DNA of 64,000 nt from Gemmatimonadota bacterium (lineage in GTDB: Bacteria; Gemmatimonadota; Gemmatimonadetes; Gemmatimonadales; GWC2-71-9), in contig JANYLJ010000067.1 in NCBI GenBank assembly GCA_025357945.1, forward strand, positions 40,434-104,433. The letters run 5' to 3'. The position numbers and the translations under genes are program-made. The notes under the pieces were generated by a model. The model ran no database searches and was not told the origin of the DNA. It saw only the letters and a program-made list of their open reading frames with translations. The first letter of the stretch is position 1. Each line of letters begins with the position of its first letter. Below are positions 25,854 through 34,320 of this stretch, one piece after another.

Positions 25854-26975
25854 TCACTGCAGGATCCGGATCACACCGGCTGCGGTCGCACCGCGGAGAA
25901 ACGCCTCGGCGCTGCCGACGGGAATCTTCACCCCCGTCTCGGCCGTGCCACGACGCGCGAACACCCGCATGAATTCCTTGACCGTGCCATCCGCCCAGGC
26001 GCCCTCGACCGTCTGGAGATACACGACCAGCTCGTCCCACGTCCCCCGCAAGGTGAGTCCATTCAGCGTCTCGATGACGTGCACGCCGCTGGATAGCGGG
26101 AATCGCTTCTGCATGCCGGGCACCTCGCGCATCAACGTTCCGAACAGCTCCAGCTGCTGGGGGTCGCGCGACGAGCCATCGGGTTGCAGGCTCTCGATCT
26201 CGGCCAGCACCAGATCTTCAGCGTCGGCATCGCGACCCAGTTCGGCGAGACGGGCGAGCCAGGGCTGGATCACCGGATCGTTGTCGCCGGCATTCCGGGC
26301 GACCTTGAGCAACTCGATCGTGCGCCAGACGCCGAGGTCGTCGAAGTGATCGTCGGGCGTGACGCGGGCGAAATGGAGCAACGCGGCCGGGATCTCGCCG
26401 CGATCGTAGAGGATGTTGGCAAGATAGATGCGCGGTTCCGGGTACTCGGGCTCGAGTTCGAGCGCACGCCGGAGCCAGTAGAAGGCGTCGGCGTCCATGC
26501 CAAGCCGGTGCGCCGTGTAACCGATCGAAGCGGCGACTTCCGCCGACGCCGGATGGTGCTCGCGGCCCAGCTCGAAGAAGCGGCGCGCTTCCACAAAGAA
26601 GCCTTCGCGAAAGAGCGCCCGCCCCACCTGCAGCATCAGCTCGTGGTCGTCGGCGAACTCGAGATCGATCAGCCACTGGAACGTGCGCAGCGCCCCTTCG
26701 AGCTGACCGAGCACGAGGAGCGTTTCGCCGAGACCGGCGAGCGCGTCCTCGTGTTCGGGATCGAGGCCGAGTGCCGTGTCGAATGCCGCTCGCGCCCAGG
26801 CGTACTCCTCCCGCGCCAGTTGGGCGTAGCCCACACCGACGTGAAGGTCGACTGCCTGTGGGTAGCGGGTCAGCCCGTCCCGGAGGAGGGCAAGAGCGGC
26901 GTCGTAGCGCGCGTCGTTGTACAGCTGGTGGGCCTGTTCGTCGTACTCATCGGAGCTGCGAAACGGCTCCGCCAT
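25854..26975 (-). CDS. TPR-repeat protein
   Basis: Protein of 373 residues. From about residue 12 to 190 it carries five or so tetratricopeptide units, for example AHQLYNDARYDAALALLRDGLTRYP, then AWARAAFDTALGLDPEHEDALAGLGETLL and AFYWLRRALELEPEYPEP. The C-terminal 130 residues form a separate domain, seen in the stretch TLRGTWDELVVYLQTVEGAW, that I cannot name. GGAGG is 10 bases before ATG 26975; a longer frame would run into the repeat. No signal peptide, so a cytoplasmic scaffold is likely. It is 4 bases upstream of the M16 gene and probably cotranscribed. Confidence 0.82.
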   Translation of the reverse strand: MAEPFRSSDEYDEQAHQLYNDARYDAALALLRDGLTRYPQAVDLHVGVGYAQLAREEYAWARAAFDTALGLDPEHEDALAGLGETLLVLGQLEGALRTFQWLIDLEFADDHELMLQVGRALFREGFFVEARRFFELGREHHPASAEVAASIGYTAHRLGMDADAFYWLRRALELEPEYPEPRIYLANILYDRGEIPAALLHFARVTPDDHFDDLGVWRTIELLKVARNAGDNDPVIQPWLARLAELGRDADAEDLVLAEIESLQPDGSSRDPQQLELFGTLMREVPGMQKRFPLSSGVHVIETLNGLTLRGTWDELVVYLQTVEGAWADGTVKEFMRVFARRGTAETGVKIPVGSAEAFLRGATAAGVIRILQ

Positions 26976-27013
26976 AGGCAGAGATCCTCCCGGGAGGTTG
27001 AACTCAATGTATC

Positions 27014-27036
27014 GAGAGACGAGAGACGAGAGAAGA
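27014..27036. repeat. GAGACGA heptamer array, locus 6 (diverged)
   Basis: About three GAGACGA units precede a strong GC hairpin (27044-27093) whose arms themselves contain GAGACGA and TCGTCTC. The locus lies in the divergent region between the TPR gene and the TetR gene, the only divergent junction that carries the element. Confidence 0.8.
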
Positions 27037-27043
27037 GCGACGG

Positions 27044-27093
27044 GGGGGAGCGACGCGAGACGAGATGAGCGCATCGTCTCGCGTCGCTCCCCC
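27044..27093. terminator. Perfect 20-bp stem-loop upstream of the TetR promoter
   Basis: Bases 27044-27063 and 27074-27093 are perfect 20-bp complements (GGGGGAGCGACG... with its mirror) around a 10-base loop. It ends 3 bases before the -35 box at 27096. It could insulate the efflux promoter from readthrough or act as an upstream regulatory structure. No T-run follows in either direction. Confidence 0.6.
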
Positions 27094-27095
27094 AC

Positions 27096-27123
27096 TTGAC
27101 CTCCGCTCACCCGGATATATATT
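27096..27123 (+). promoter_or_regulatory. Promoter of the tetR-efflux operon
   Basis: TTGACC (27096-27101) and TATATT (27118-27123) are 16 bases apart, a good sigma-70-type promoter. The -10 box overlaps the left half of the palindrome at 27122-27135, so a bound repressor would block RNA polymerase. Confidence 0.7.
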
Positions 27124-27135
27124 ACTGACCAGTAA
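27122..27135. promoter_or_regulatory. Probable TetR-family operator
   Basis: TTACTG-AC-CAGTAA is a perfect 6-2-6 palindrome spanning the end of the -10 box and the likely transcription start. AcrR/TetR regulators of efflux operons commonly bind TTACtnnnnagTAA-type sites in this position, so autoregulation by the gene that starts 18 bases downstream is likely. Confidence 0.7.
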
Positions 27136-27153
27136 GTAACTAACGGAGCCGCC

Positions 27154-27849
27154 ATGTCCGCTGCCACCGCCCATCCCCCACGCTTCCTCCGCCGGCCGGA
27201 GGCGCGCCCCGACGAGCTGCTCGCCGCCGCACTCGCCGTGTTTGGCGAGCGTGGCTTCCGACAGACGACGCTGGAAGAGGTGGCCGCCCGCGCTGGCGTG
27301 TCCAAGGGTACGGTCTACCTCTATTTCGCCTCCAAGGACGACCTGTTCCGGGCCGTCGTGGAGCACACGGTGGTGGCACTCCTCGAACCGGCCGAGGCGA
27401 TGGCGCGCGCTCATGCCGGCTCGGCGTCCGAACTACTCACCAACGTCGTCCACCGGCTGTGGGCGGCAATGGCGCAACCGGACATGGTGCGCCTGAGTCG
27501 CCTGGTGCAGGCGGAGCTGACCCAGTTCCCCGAAGTGCGCCGGTTCTTTTTCGAGAACGTCATCCAGCGGCACCGCCGCCTGTTGCACGGCATCGCCGCG
27601 CGCGGCGTGACGAGTGGCGAGTTCCGGCCCGAGGCAACCACGATCATTCCGCGGATGGTGCCGGCGCTGGTGATGCAGCTGAACCAGTTCCGCTTCCTGT
27701 TCGGCGACCTCGACACCGCCGCGCCGGCACCGGAGAAGCTGCGGGATGCCCTGCTGCTGATGGTGTTGGAGGGGGTCCGGAAGCCCATGGCGCGCCCGCG
27801 TGCGCGGGCGGCGGCGGCCGGACGACGCAGAACGAAGAGGGGATCATGA
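27154..27849 (+). CDS. TetR/AcrR-family repressor of the efflux operon
   Basis: Protein of 231 residues. The helix-turn-helix lies at about residues 38-63 (TTLEEVAARAGVSKGTVYLYF, then ASKDDLF). The C-terminal ligand-binding domain is helical and resembles TetR_C regulators of RND or MFS pumps (QLNQFRFLFGDLD). The basic tail RPRARAAAAGRRRTKRG is longer than usual. It overlaps the tolC-like gene as ATGA, and its own promoter carries a palindromic operator, so it probably represses itself and the tripartite pump until an inducer binds. Confidence 0.92.
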   Translation: MSAATAHPPRFLRRPEARPDELLAAALAVFGERGFRQTTLEEVAARAGVSKGTVYLYFASKDDLFRAVVEHTVVALLEPAEAMARAHAGSASELLTNVVHRLWAAMAQPDMVRLSRLVQAELTQFPEVRRFFFENVIQRHRRLLHGIAARGVTSGEFRPEATTIIPRMVPALVMQLNQFRFLFGDLDTAAPAPEKLRDALLLMVLEGVRKPMARPRARAAAAGRRRTKRGS

Positions 27850-29159
27850 CGATGGTTCGCACCGGCATACTCGCGCTGCTATTCGCCGCATCGGCGTTAC
27901 CGCTGCAGGCACAGGGCAGTGGCGTCGCGATTACCCTGCCCGACGCACTCGCGCGCGGGCGGAGCAGCGGCGTGCAGGCGGCGCTGGCGCACCTGGCCGC
28001 GCAGGGGACGATGATGCGCCGACAGGAGATGGGTTCGGCATTACTCCCGCAGGTGGAAGGGAGCGGCACCGTGCAACGACAGACCCTCAACTTGCACGAG
28101 TTCGGGCTGTCGATCCCGGGCTTGCCGGCGGTCACCGATCCGTTCACGCTCTTCCGCGCGCGGGTTGGCGCCAGCCAGGTGTTGTTCGATCGCGCCACGG
28201 TGGAACGGCTGCGTTCGGCGCGCGATACCGCGGTCGCAGCGGGACTCGACGCCGAGCGCGCCGGCGACGTTGCCGCGGCGGTGGCTGGTGCGGCGTGGTT
28301 ACGCCTGGCCAGCGCACAGGAAACCGTGACGGCGCGTGAGCAGGACTCGGTGACAGCGTTCGCCCTGCGCGACGTGGCGCGCTCGCTGGTCGACGCCGGC
28401 ACCGCGCCGCGCATCGACCGGACCCGGAGCGAGACGCAGGCGGCCGCCGTGCTGCTCCGGATCGCCGTGGCGCGCAACGAGCGCGACCGGGCGAGACTCG
28501 ACCTCGCGCGCGCGGTCGACCTGCCGCCGGGCACGCCGCTCGTCGTCGCGGCCGACGCGGGCTTCACCAGCGACTCGCTGCCGAGCAGTATCAACGCCGC
28601 CGTGGCGCTCGCCCAGTCCCATCGGGTGGATCTCGCGGCCGAACGGGAGCGTCAGGTCGTCCTGGAACGCAGCCTCTCAGTGATTCGCAGCGAATTCATG
28701 CCGACGATCGCGGCGGCCGGCTACCTGCAGACCTCCGGCGTCGCGCTGGCCGACCTCGCCGGCACGTGGAACATCGGTGTCGGGCTCCACTGGTCGATCT
28801 TCGATGGCTTCCGTCGCGCGCGACGCGTCGACGAACAGCGGCTCCGGATCGACGCCGGCAAGCTGCGAGTGCACGACCTCGAGGCGCAAATCGAAGCCGA
28901 CGTGCGGCAGGCCGCTCTCGATGTCGCCTCAAGCCACGATCAACTGGCGCTAGCCACCGATGCCGTGCGCCTGGCCGAGCAGGAACTGTCCGAAGCCCGC
29001 GAGCGCTTTGCTGCCGGTGTGGCCGGCAGCGTGGAAACCACCAACGCACAGGCGGAACTCGCCGCCGCACGTGACGCACTCATTCAGGCAAGGCTGTCCG
29101 CTGGGGCAGCGCAAATCAACGCAGCGCGGGCGCTGGGGTTGTTGAACAATGTTCACTGA
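27846..29159 (+). CDS. TolC-family outer-membrane efflux protein
   Basis: Protein of 437 residues with a signal peptide (TGILALLFAASALPLQAQ) and two OEP repeats rich in long helices, for example LDAERAGDVAAAVAGAAWLRL and LEAQIEADVRQAALDVASSHDQL. The C-terminal ANAQAELAAARDALIQARL-like pattern (here TNAQAELAAARDALIQARLS) is typical of the family. It should form the trimeric channel-tunnel for the EmrAB-like pump encoded next. ATG 27846 overlaps the regulator stop; the ORF open further upstream is not needed. Confidence 0.9.
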   Translation: MTMVRTGILALLFAASALPLQAQGSGVAITLPDALARGRSSGVQAALAHLAAQGTMMRRQEMGSALLPQVEGSGTVQRQTLNLHEFGLSIPGLPAVTDPFTLFRARVGASQVLFDRATVERLRSARDTAVAAGLDAERAGDVAAAVAGAAWLRLASAQETVTAREQDSVTAFALRDVARSLVDAGTAPRIDRTRSETQAAAVLLRIAVARNERDRARLDLARAVDLPPGTPLVVAADAGFTSDSLPSSINAAVALAQSHRVDLAAERERQVVLERSLSVIRSEFMPTIAAAGYLQTSGVALADLAGTWNIGVGLHWSIFDGFRRARRVDEQRLRIDAGKLRVHDLEAQIEADVRQAALDVASSHDQLALATDAVRLAEQELSEARERFAAGVAGSVETTNAQAELAAARDALIQARLSAGAAQINAARALGLLNNVH

Positions 29160-29164
29160 CAACG

Positions 29165-29249
29165 GGAGAGACGAGAGACGAGAGACGTGAACAGCCCTCG
29201 TCTCTCGTCTCTCGTCTCTCGTCTCTCGTCTCTCGTCTCTCGTCTCTCG
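29165..29249. repeat. GAGACGA heptamer hairpin element, locus 7 (longest pyrimidine arm)
   Basis: The purine arm (29165-29187) has three units and the pyrimidine arm (29197-29249) more than seven, the longest array in the window, with only about 10 bases between them. It lies inside the efflux operon between the tolC-like and emrA-like genes and ends 12 bases before the emrA Shine-Dalgarno. It could lower downstream expression or stabilise the upstream mRNA end. Confidence 0.93.
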
Positions 29250-29271
29250 TTTTCTTGTGCGAGGTATTCGT

Positions 29272-30312
29272 ATGGCAATCAAGACTCCCGTCGTTGTTCT
29301 CGGCATCGTCGTCATCGGCGCGTCCGTCTGGGGCGGCAAGAAATACCTCTACTCCCGCGATCACGTCGTGACCGACAACGCCCAGGTGGATGGTCCGCTG
29401 ATGCCGGTTGCGCCCAAGCTGCAGGCGTTCGTCACCGAGGTCCGCGTGGTGGAGAATCAGGCGGTCAAAGCCGGTGACACGTTGGTCGTCCTCGACGCCC
29501 GGGATCTCGACGCCAAGATCGCCCAGGCCAGGGCCGATCTGGCGGCCGCACTCGCCATGGTCGGGAGTACCGGGCATGCCGGACAGTTGGTGGCGCAGCT
29601 CGACGCCACCCGGGCGTTGGCATCGAGCGCCGAAGCGAGCGTCGCGAGCGCGCAGGCGGGATACCGCAAGGCCGCTGCCGATCTGGAGCGCATCAAGGGA
29701 CTGGTCGCCAAACAGATCGTGGCCGCGCAGCAGCTCGATGCCGCACAAGCGGCGTACGATGCCGCCGCCGCCGCGCTCGAGGGCGCCAAGCGCCAGCAAG
29801 CGGCGACCCAGTCGCAGGTCGGGGCAGGCCAGGCGGCGCTCACCGGTGCCGATGCCAAGGTGGCCGCAGCGCGGGCCGCGCTTGAGACCGCCGAGGTCCA
29901 GCGCAGCTGGACGGTGCTCACGGCACCCGTCGCCGGCGTTGTGAGTCGGCGCATGGTGGACCCAGGTGCCTTGGTGCAGCCCGGCCAGACGCTCACGATG
30001 CTGGTCCCGGCGGATCAGGTCTGGATCACGGCCAACGTGAAGGAAACGCGTCTCGGCCGGGTGATTCCCGGCGACACGGTCGAGTTCACCGTGGACGGCT
30101 ACGGCAACCACCAGTTCCTTGGGCTCGTGCAGAGCCTCTCGCCGGCCACGGGCGCCAAGTTCGCGCTGCTGCCGCCCGACAACGCCACCGGCAATTTCAC
30201 CAAGGTGGTGCAGAACGTGCCAGTGCACATCGACGTCGCGCGCCCGCTCGACCCGAAGTACCCGCTGCGGCGCGGCATGTCGGTCGAAGTCTCGATCCGG
30301 ACGCCCCGCTAG
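29272..30312 (+). CDS. EmrA/HlyD-family membrane fusion protein
   Basis: Periplasmic adaptor of 346 residues. An N-terminal membrane anchor (residues 4-20) precedes the first lipoyl half (VTDNAQVDGPLMPVAPKLQAFV). A long coiled coil (about 85-205) follows, then the second half (VLTAPVAGVVSRRMVDPGALVQPGQTL) and a beta-barrel. The D-A-x-V-x-G motif (DNAQVDG) is typical of EmrA. GAGGT six bases before ATG 29272 decides the start over one 15 bases upstream. It links the MFS pump to the TolC-like channel. Confidence 0.92.
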   Translation: MAIKTPVVVLGIVVIGASVWGGKKYLYSRDHVVTDNAQVDGPLMPVAPKLQAFVTEVRVVENQAVKAGDTLVVLDARDLDAKIAQARADLAAALAMVGSTGHAGQLVAQLDATRALASSAEASVASAQAGYRKAAADLERIKGLVAKQIVAAQQLDAAQAAYDAAAAALEGAKRQQAATQSQVGAGQAALTGADAKVAAARAALETAEVQRSWTVLTAPVAGVVSRRMVDPGALVQPGQTLTMLVPADQVWITANVKETRLGRVIPGDTVEFTVDGYGNHQFLGLVQSLSPATGAKFALLPPDNATGNFTKVVQNVPVHIDVARPLDPKYPLRRGMSVEVSIRTPR

Positions 30313-30316
30313 TCCG

Positions 30317-31903
30317 ATGACGGCGATCGCACTGCCACAGGCCCCGGCACGCAGCCGCGAGGAGATCTACCACGCCCGCTACCTGATCGCGTTCGCGGTG
30401 ACCCTGGCGTCGGTGATGGAGCTGGTCGATACCAGCATCGTCAACGTCGCGATCCCGCACATGATGGGAAACCTCGGCGCGACCCTCGAAGAGATCGCCT
30501 GGGTCAGCACCGGGTATATCGTGGCGAACGTCATCGTGCTGCCGATGACGTCGTTCTTTTCCGACACGTTCGGCCGGCGCAACTACTACACCGGCTCGAT
30601 CGCGCTATTCACGGTGGCGTCGTTCTTCTGCGGCCACGCCGGCTCGTTGTACGGCCTGGTGTTCTGGCGCGTGGTCCAGGGGATCGGCGGCGGCGCCCTG
30701 ATCTCGACCGCGCAGGCGATCCTCTTCGACGTCTTCCCCAAGGAAGAGCGCGGCACGTCGACGGCGATCTTCGGCGTCGGCGTCATGGTGGGTCCGTTAC
30801 TCGGGCCGACGCTCGGCGGGTGGATCACCGCGAACTATTCGTGGCCGTGGATCTTCTACATCAACCTGCCGCTCGGTATCATCGCCGCGGTACTCTGCTG
30901 GCAGTTCGTGCCGGAACCGTCGGCACAGGTGAAGCGCAGCGACAGCGGCATCGACTGGTTCGGGCTCTGCTTCCTCGCCGTCGGTATCGGCTCGCTGCAG
31001 ATCATGCTGGAACGCGGCCAGAGCAAGGACTGGTTCGCCTCGAAGGAAATCACCGTCGAGGCGATCCTCGCAGTGGCGGGCCTGATCGCGTTTGTGTGGC
31101 GCGAACTCGCGGCCGAGCATCCGATGGTCGACATTCGCATCCTGAAGAACCGTCAGCTCGCCACCGGCGTAACGTTCGGCCTGGTCCTCGGCTTCGCGCT
31201 CTATGCCTCGATATTCGCGTTGCCGGTGTTCCTGCAAGGACTGCTCGGGTACTCCGCGTGGGATACCGGCAAGGTGATGTTCCCGGGTGCCATCGCCAGC
31301 GCGCTCACGATGGCGCTCGTGGGTCGGTTCACGCAGAAAATCGACGCGCGCCCACTCGTGGTGATCGGGGTACTGCTCTACCTCTGGTCGATGACGATGC
31401 ACTGGCAGTTCACCATGGCGATCGGCCTGCACGATACCCTGCTGCCGACCATCATTCGCGGCGTGGCGATGGGCCTGGTGTTCGTGCCGCTGACCGGGCT
31501 GACCGTGGCCGAGATCAAGCCGCAGCAGATGGCGCAAGGCACCGGGTTGTTCAACCTGTCGCGCCAGCTGGGTGGCTCGCTCGGCATCGCCACCGCGACG
31601 ATGCTGATCACCCGATTCACCGAGCGAGCGCGCGCCGGATTGCTTCCCCACCTCGATGCCGCCGACCCGAACGTGCGCGCCTGGTTGAACCAGGTCACCG
31701 GTGTGATGAGTCGTGCGGGCGCGTCGCTGCCGCAGGCACAGGCGCGGGCCTACCAGATCCTCAGCTACAAACTGCAACAGCAGGCGTCGCTGCTGGCGTA
31801 TGACAAGCTCTACCTGACCATGGGGATCGTGTTCACCTGCGCGCTGCCGTTGCTGCTGCTGTTCAGGACCGGCAGGGTGACAGGTAAGGTGGAGTCGCAC
31901 TAG
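30317..31903 (+). CDS. EmrB/QacA-family (DHA2) drug:proton antiporter
   Basis: Inner-membrane MFS transporter of 528 residues with about fourteen transmembrane helices. The DHA2 motif D1 appears as LVDTSIVNVAIPHM, motif A as SFFSDTFGRRNYY and motif C as GVGVMVGPLLGPTLGGWIT. It exports drugs or other hydrophobic compounds and, with the preceding adaptor and channel, spans both membranes. ATG 30317 is 5 bases after the emrA-like stop. The substrate is unknown. Confidence 0.93.
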   Translation: MTAIALPQAPARSREEIYHARYLIAFAVTLASVMELVDTSIVNVAIPHMMGNLGATLEEIAWVSTGYIVANVIVLPMTSFFSDTFGRRNYYTGSIALFTVASFFCGHAGSLYGLVFWRVVQGIGGGALISTAQAILFDVFPKEERGTSTAIFGVGVMVGPLLGPTLGGWITANYSWPWIFYINLPLGIIAAVLCWQFVPEPSAQVKRSDSGIDWFGLCFLAVGIGSLQIMLERGQSKDWFASKEITVEAILAVAGLIAFVWRELAAEHPMVDIRILKNRQLATGVTFGLVLGFALYASIFALPVFLQGLLGYSAWDTGKVMFPGAIASALTMALVGRFTQKIDARPLVVIGVLLYLWSMTMHWQFTMAIGLHDTLLPTIIRGVAMGLVFVPLTGLTVAEIKPQQMAQGTGLFNLSRQLGGSLGIATATMLITRFTERARAGLLPHLDAADPNVRAWLNQVTGVMSRAGASLPQAQARAYQILSYKLQQQASLLAYDKLYLTMGIVFTCALPLLLLFRTGRVTGKVESH

Positions 31904-31906
31904 CAA

Positions 31907-32052
31907 GAGGAGAGACGAGAGACGCGAAGGTACCTGTCATCCCGAACGCAGTGAGGCATCGGCCTGCGTCGGGTCGATCCTTCGCCACGCTCCGGATCAT
32001 GGGCTTTCTCGTCTCTCGTCTCTCCTCTCTCGTCTCTCCTCTCTCGTCTCTC
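31907..32052. repeat. Composite repeat: heptamer arms around a diverged GTCATCC-type repeat, locus 8
   Basis: The purine arm is short (31907-31927), the pyrimidine arm (32007-32052) has irregular units such as TCTCCTC, and the space between (about 31935-32000) holds a diverged copy of the second repeat family (GTCATCCCGAACGCAGTGAGGC to TCCGGATCAT). It fills the convergent junction of the MFS and M20 genes. Confidence 0.88.
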
Positions 32053-33462
32053 CTACCTCTTCGCCTTCCCGCCAGCCGTTTCTCGCATCAGCGCCGTCGC
32101 GAACACGACCCCTTCCCGGAACGACTTCGCGGGAATCCGCTCGTCCCGGCCATGCATTCGCTCTTCACCCACCGGCATCGAAATGCCGGTGACGCCGTAG
32201 ACGGGCACCCCGGCGTTACGGAAGTAGAGACCATCGGTGGCGACGTTCTCCTGCACCGGCGTGATCGGTACCTCATGACCCCACGCCGCGCGGGCGGCAA
32301 CATTGACCAGCGCGAGGCGTTCGGGGAGGAGCGGCGACGGTGGCGAAGGCCTGGCGGGATGCACCTCGGTGATGACGATCGCGGTGTCGTTGACGGCGAG
32401 CTTGAGTGCCTTGAGGATCGCGGCGGAGTTTTCGCCCGGGATCAGGCGGCAGTTCACCGTGGCGGTGGCCAGCGCCGGCAGCGCGTTCTCGGCGTGACCG
32501 CCGGCGAGCATCGTGGGAATGCAGGTGGTGCGGAGCAACGCGTTGTACGATGGTGAAAAGCGGGCAAGCCGGAACGCCGCCGCCGAGTCGAGCGGTTCCT
32601 TGAGCGCGTCCCTGATCAGCGCCGCCTCGGACGCCGCGACGAACGGCGAGCGCGCCGTGAGCTGGGCCCGCGCGACCTCGGTGAGGTCAACCGGAAAGGT
32701 GAGCGCTTCGAGTCCGCGTATCGCCTTCACCAGCGAGTAGATCGCGTTGTCGGGTCGCGGCAGCGATGAATGGCCGCCGGAATTGTGCGCCGACAGGGTC
32801 ACCGTCCAGAACACTTTTTCCGATCCCTGCAACTTGATCCAGGCGAGCTTGTTGCGATCGATCGTCGGGCCGCCGGCATCGAAGTTGAATACCCATTCGG
32901 CATCAACCAGCTCCCTGCGCGTGCGAACCAGCCAGGCGGCGCCCGGTTCGTCAGCATTTTCTTCGCCGGATGTGAGCGCCAGGATGATGTCGCGGTCGGG
33001 CGCCACCTTCGAGCGCACCAACGCCAGCGCACCGGCCACGAGAGTGGCGGCGGGGCCCTTGTCGTCAATCGTGCCGCGGCCGTACAGCCAGCCATCCTTC
33101 TGTTCGGTGAGCGCGAACGGTTCGAGCGACCAGTCGGCGCGCAACGCATCGACCACATCAAGATGGGCGAGAAAGAGTACCGGCTTGGCCGATCGCTTGC
33201 CGCGGATCCGTACGATCAGGTTCTTGTTCTTCGCCTCCGGCCCGATCAGCTGCACATCGGCCGCCGGGACACCCACCTTGCGGAACCGCGCGGCAAGCTT
33301 TTCAGCAAGTGGCGTCACATCACCGCGCTGGAGCGAGGTGTTTATCGAGACCATCTCGGCCAGGATCTCGCGCGCCTCGCGTTGTGCGGGGTCGTTGGGC
33401 GACTGGCCTGAAAGCGGTGCCATCGTCAACGCGCAGAGCGCAAGAACAAGTACGACTCGCAT
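32053..33462 (-). CDS. Exported M20-family metallopeptidase
   Basis: Protein of 469 residues with a signal peptide (MRVVLVLALCALTMAPLSG, then QSP). The zinc ligands are H100 and D102 (FLAHLDVV), bridging D133 (GTIDDKGP) with catalytic E167 and E168 (TSGEENADE), and the late His in MHGRDERI. The dimerisation domain (SAHNSGGHSSLPRPDNAI) lies in the middle. Family members are carboxypeptidases, dipeptidases or deacylases, so peptide turnover in the periplasm is likely. ATG 33462 has GGAG about 9 bases upstream; an ATG 63 bases further upstream would weaken the signal peptide. Confidence 0.88.
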   Translation of the reverse strand: MRVVLVLALCALTMAPLSGQSPNDPAQREAREILAEMVSINTSLQRGDVTPLAEKLAARFRKVGVPAADVQLIGPEAKNKNLIVRIRGKRSAKPVLFLAHLDVVDALRADWSLEPFALTEQKDGWLYGRGTIDDKGPAATLVAGALALVRSKVAPDRDIILALTSGEENADEPGAAWLVRTRRELVDAEWVFNFDAGGPTIDRNKLAWIKLQGSEKVFWTVTLSAHNSGGHSSLPRPDNAIYSLVKAIRGLEALTFPVDLTEVARAQLTARSPFVAASEAALIRDALKEPLDSAAAFRLARFSPSYNALLRTTCIPTMLAGGHAENALPALATATVNCRLIPGENSAAILKALKLAVNDTAIVITEVHPARPSPPSPLLPERLALVNVAARAAWGHEVPITPVQENVATDGLYFRNAGVPVYGVTGISMPVGEERMHGRDERIPAKSFREGVVFATALMRETAGGKAKR

Positions 33463-33528
33463 CGGAACACTCCGGATGGGATGGCCAAGCCGTTCGCGAA
33501 CCATCGAAACGCCTATTGCAGCCAACGC

Positions 33529-34269
33529 CTATTGCAGCCGCCGAACCACGATGCGCTGGTCGATCACCGCGCGATTGGTTCTTCCGGCGAAGCGAGATGT
33601 CGCGGTCGTTGCGATATGCCGACTCCAGGCGATCGGACCACGCGCGATGTCCCATGCCACGTCGCCATCTTCCTTGCTCCCGACGCTCGCCCGGACGGCC
33701 ACGCTATCGCCGGCAACATAGCTGCTATCGCTCTGTCGCCGGTCTGACCAACGGTAACGGGACAACCCGGCGGAATCCTGCAGCCGGCGCCAGGTGCGCT
33801 CTGGCGCTTCGATTCCCCGCTTGCCGGCGGTCAGACTTGGTGGTGCCGGCGGGAAGAAGTCATGCATCGCGATCGCGATGTCGCTGACGTCGCCGATCTC
33901 GCCGGGAACAAACGGCTGCGTGATCACGGTCGCATTGCCGCGGGCGCCGAGCGTGAGTTTCCAACGGCCGCCGACCACGGCGTCGACGTCGATCGCACGC
34001 TGCACACCGTCGGCCGTCTCACGCAGGTCCAGGGTGTCGGTGGTCACCACCAGCGTATCGCCGTGCATGGCAATGCCGAATTGCGCTGTCCGCACGACGA
34101 TCCGCCCTCGTTCGGCGGAACCCGACTGCGTCACCACGTCGGTGTGCACCTGCTCCATGAACACGGCACCGTTGAGGCGGCGCACGTCGTACCGCGGTGC
34201 CGTTTGTGCAACGACTGAGGGCGCCATCGCGCACACCAGGGCGATCGCGACGATGTTGACGACTCTCAC
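33529..34269 (-). CDS. Exported hypothetical protein
   Basis: Protein of 246 residues from a GTG at 34269, with a signal peptide (VVNIVAIALVCAMAPSVVAQ). The mature part is beta-rich (GRIVVRTAQFGIAMHGDTLVVTTDTLDLRE) and has a domain with EDGDVAWDIARGPIAWSRHIATTAT. I recognise no family. A longer reading from ATG 34290 adds only residues encoded by the heptamer array (MRRETRD), so the real start is uncertain. It lies between the M20 peptidase and P5C dehydrogenase genes on the same strand. Confidence 0.7.
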   Translation of the reverse strand: MRVVNIVAIALVCAMAPSVVAQTAPRYDVRRLNGAVFMEQVHTDVVTQSGSAERGRIVVRTAQFGIAMHGDTLVVTTDTLDLRETADGVQRAIDVDAVVGGRWKLTLGARGNATVITQPFVPGEIGDVSDIAIAMHDFFPPAPPSLTAGKRGIEAPERTWRRLQDSAGLSRYRWSDRRQSDSSYVAGDSVAVRASVGSKEDGDVAWDIARGPIAWSRHIATTATSRFAGRTNRAVIDQRIVVRRLQ

Positions 34270-34320
34270 GTCTCTCGTCTCTCGTCTCACGTCGCTCGTT
34301 TCTCGTATCTCGCCTCTCGT
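34268..34320. repeat. GAGACGA heptamer array, locus 9 (pyrimidine arm only, degenerate)
   Basis: About seven TCGTCTC-like units with drift (TCACGTCGCTC, TTTCTCGTATC) fill the gap between the P5C dehydrogenase stop and the exported protein start. On the minus strand it reads as GAGA-rich sequence just before the GTG and might serve as a ribosome-binding region. Confidence 0.82.

Noticed and set aside
29187..29260. Plus-strand frame beginning [16 protein letters not shown]
   Set aside because: The text is a translation of the TCGTCTC array and not a gene; the same SSLVSRL string appears at all loci.
10644..34320. CRISPR array
   Set aside because: The repeats are 7-bp contiguous tandem units without spacers and no cas gene is present.
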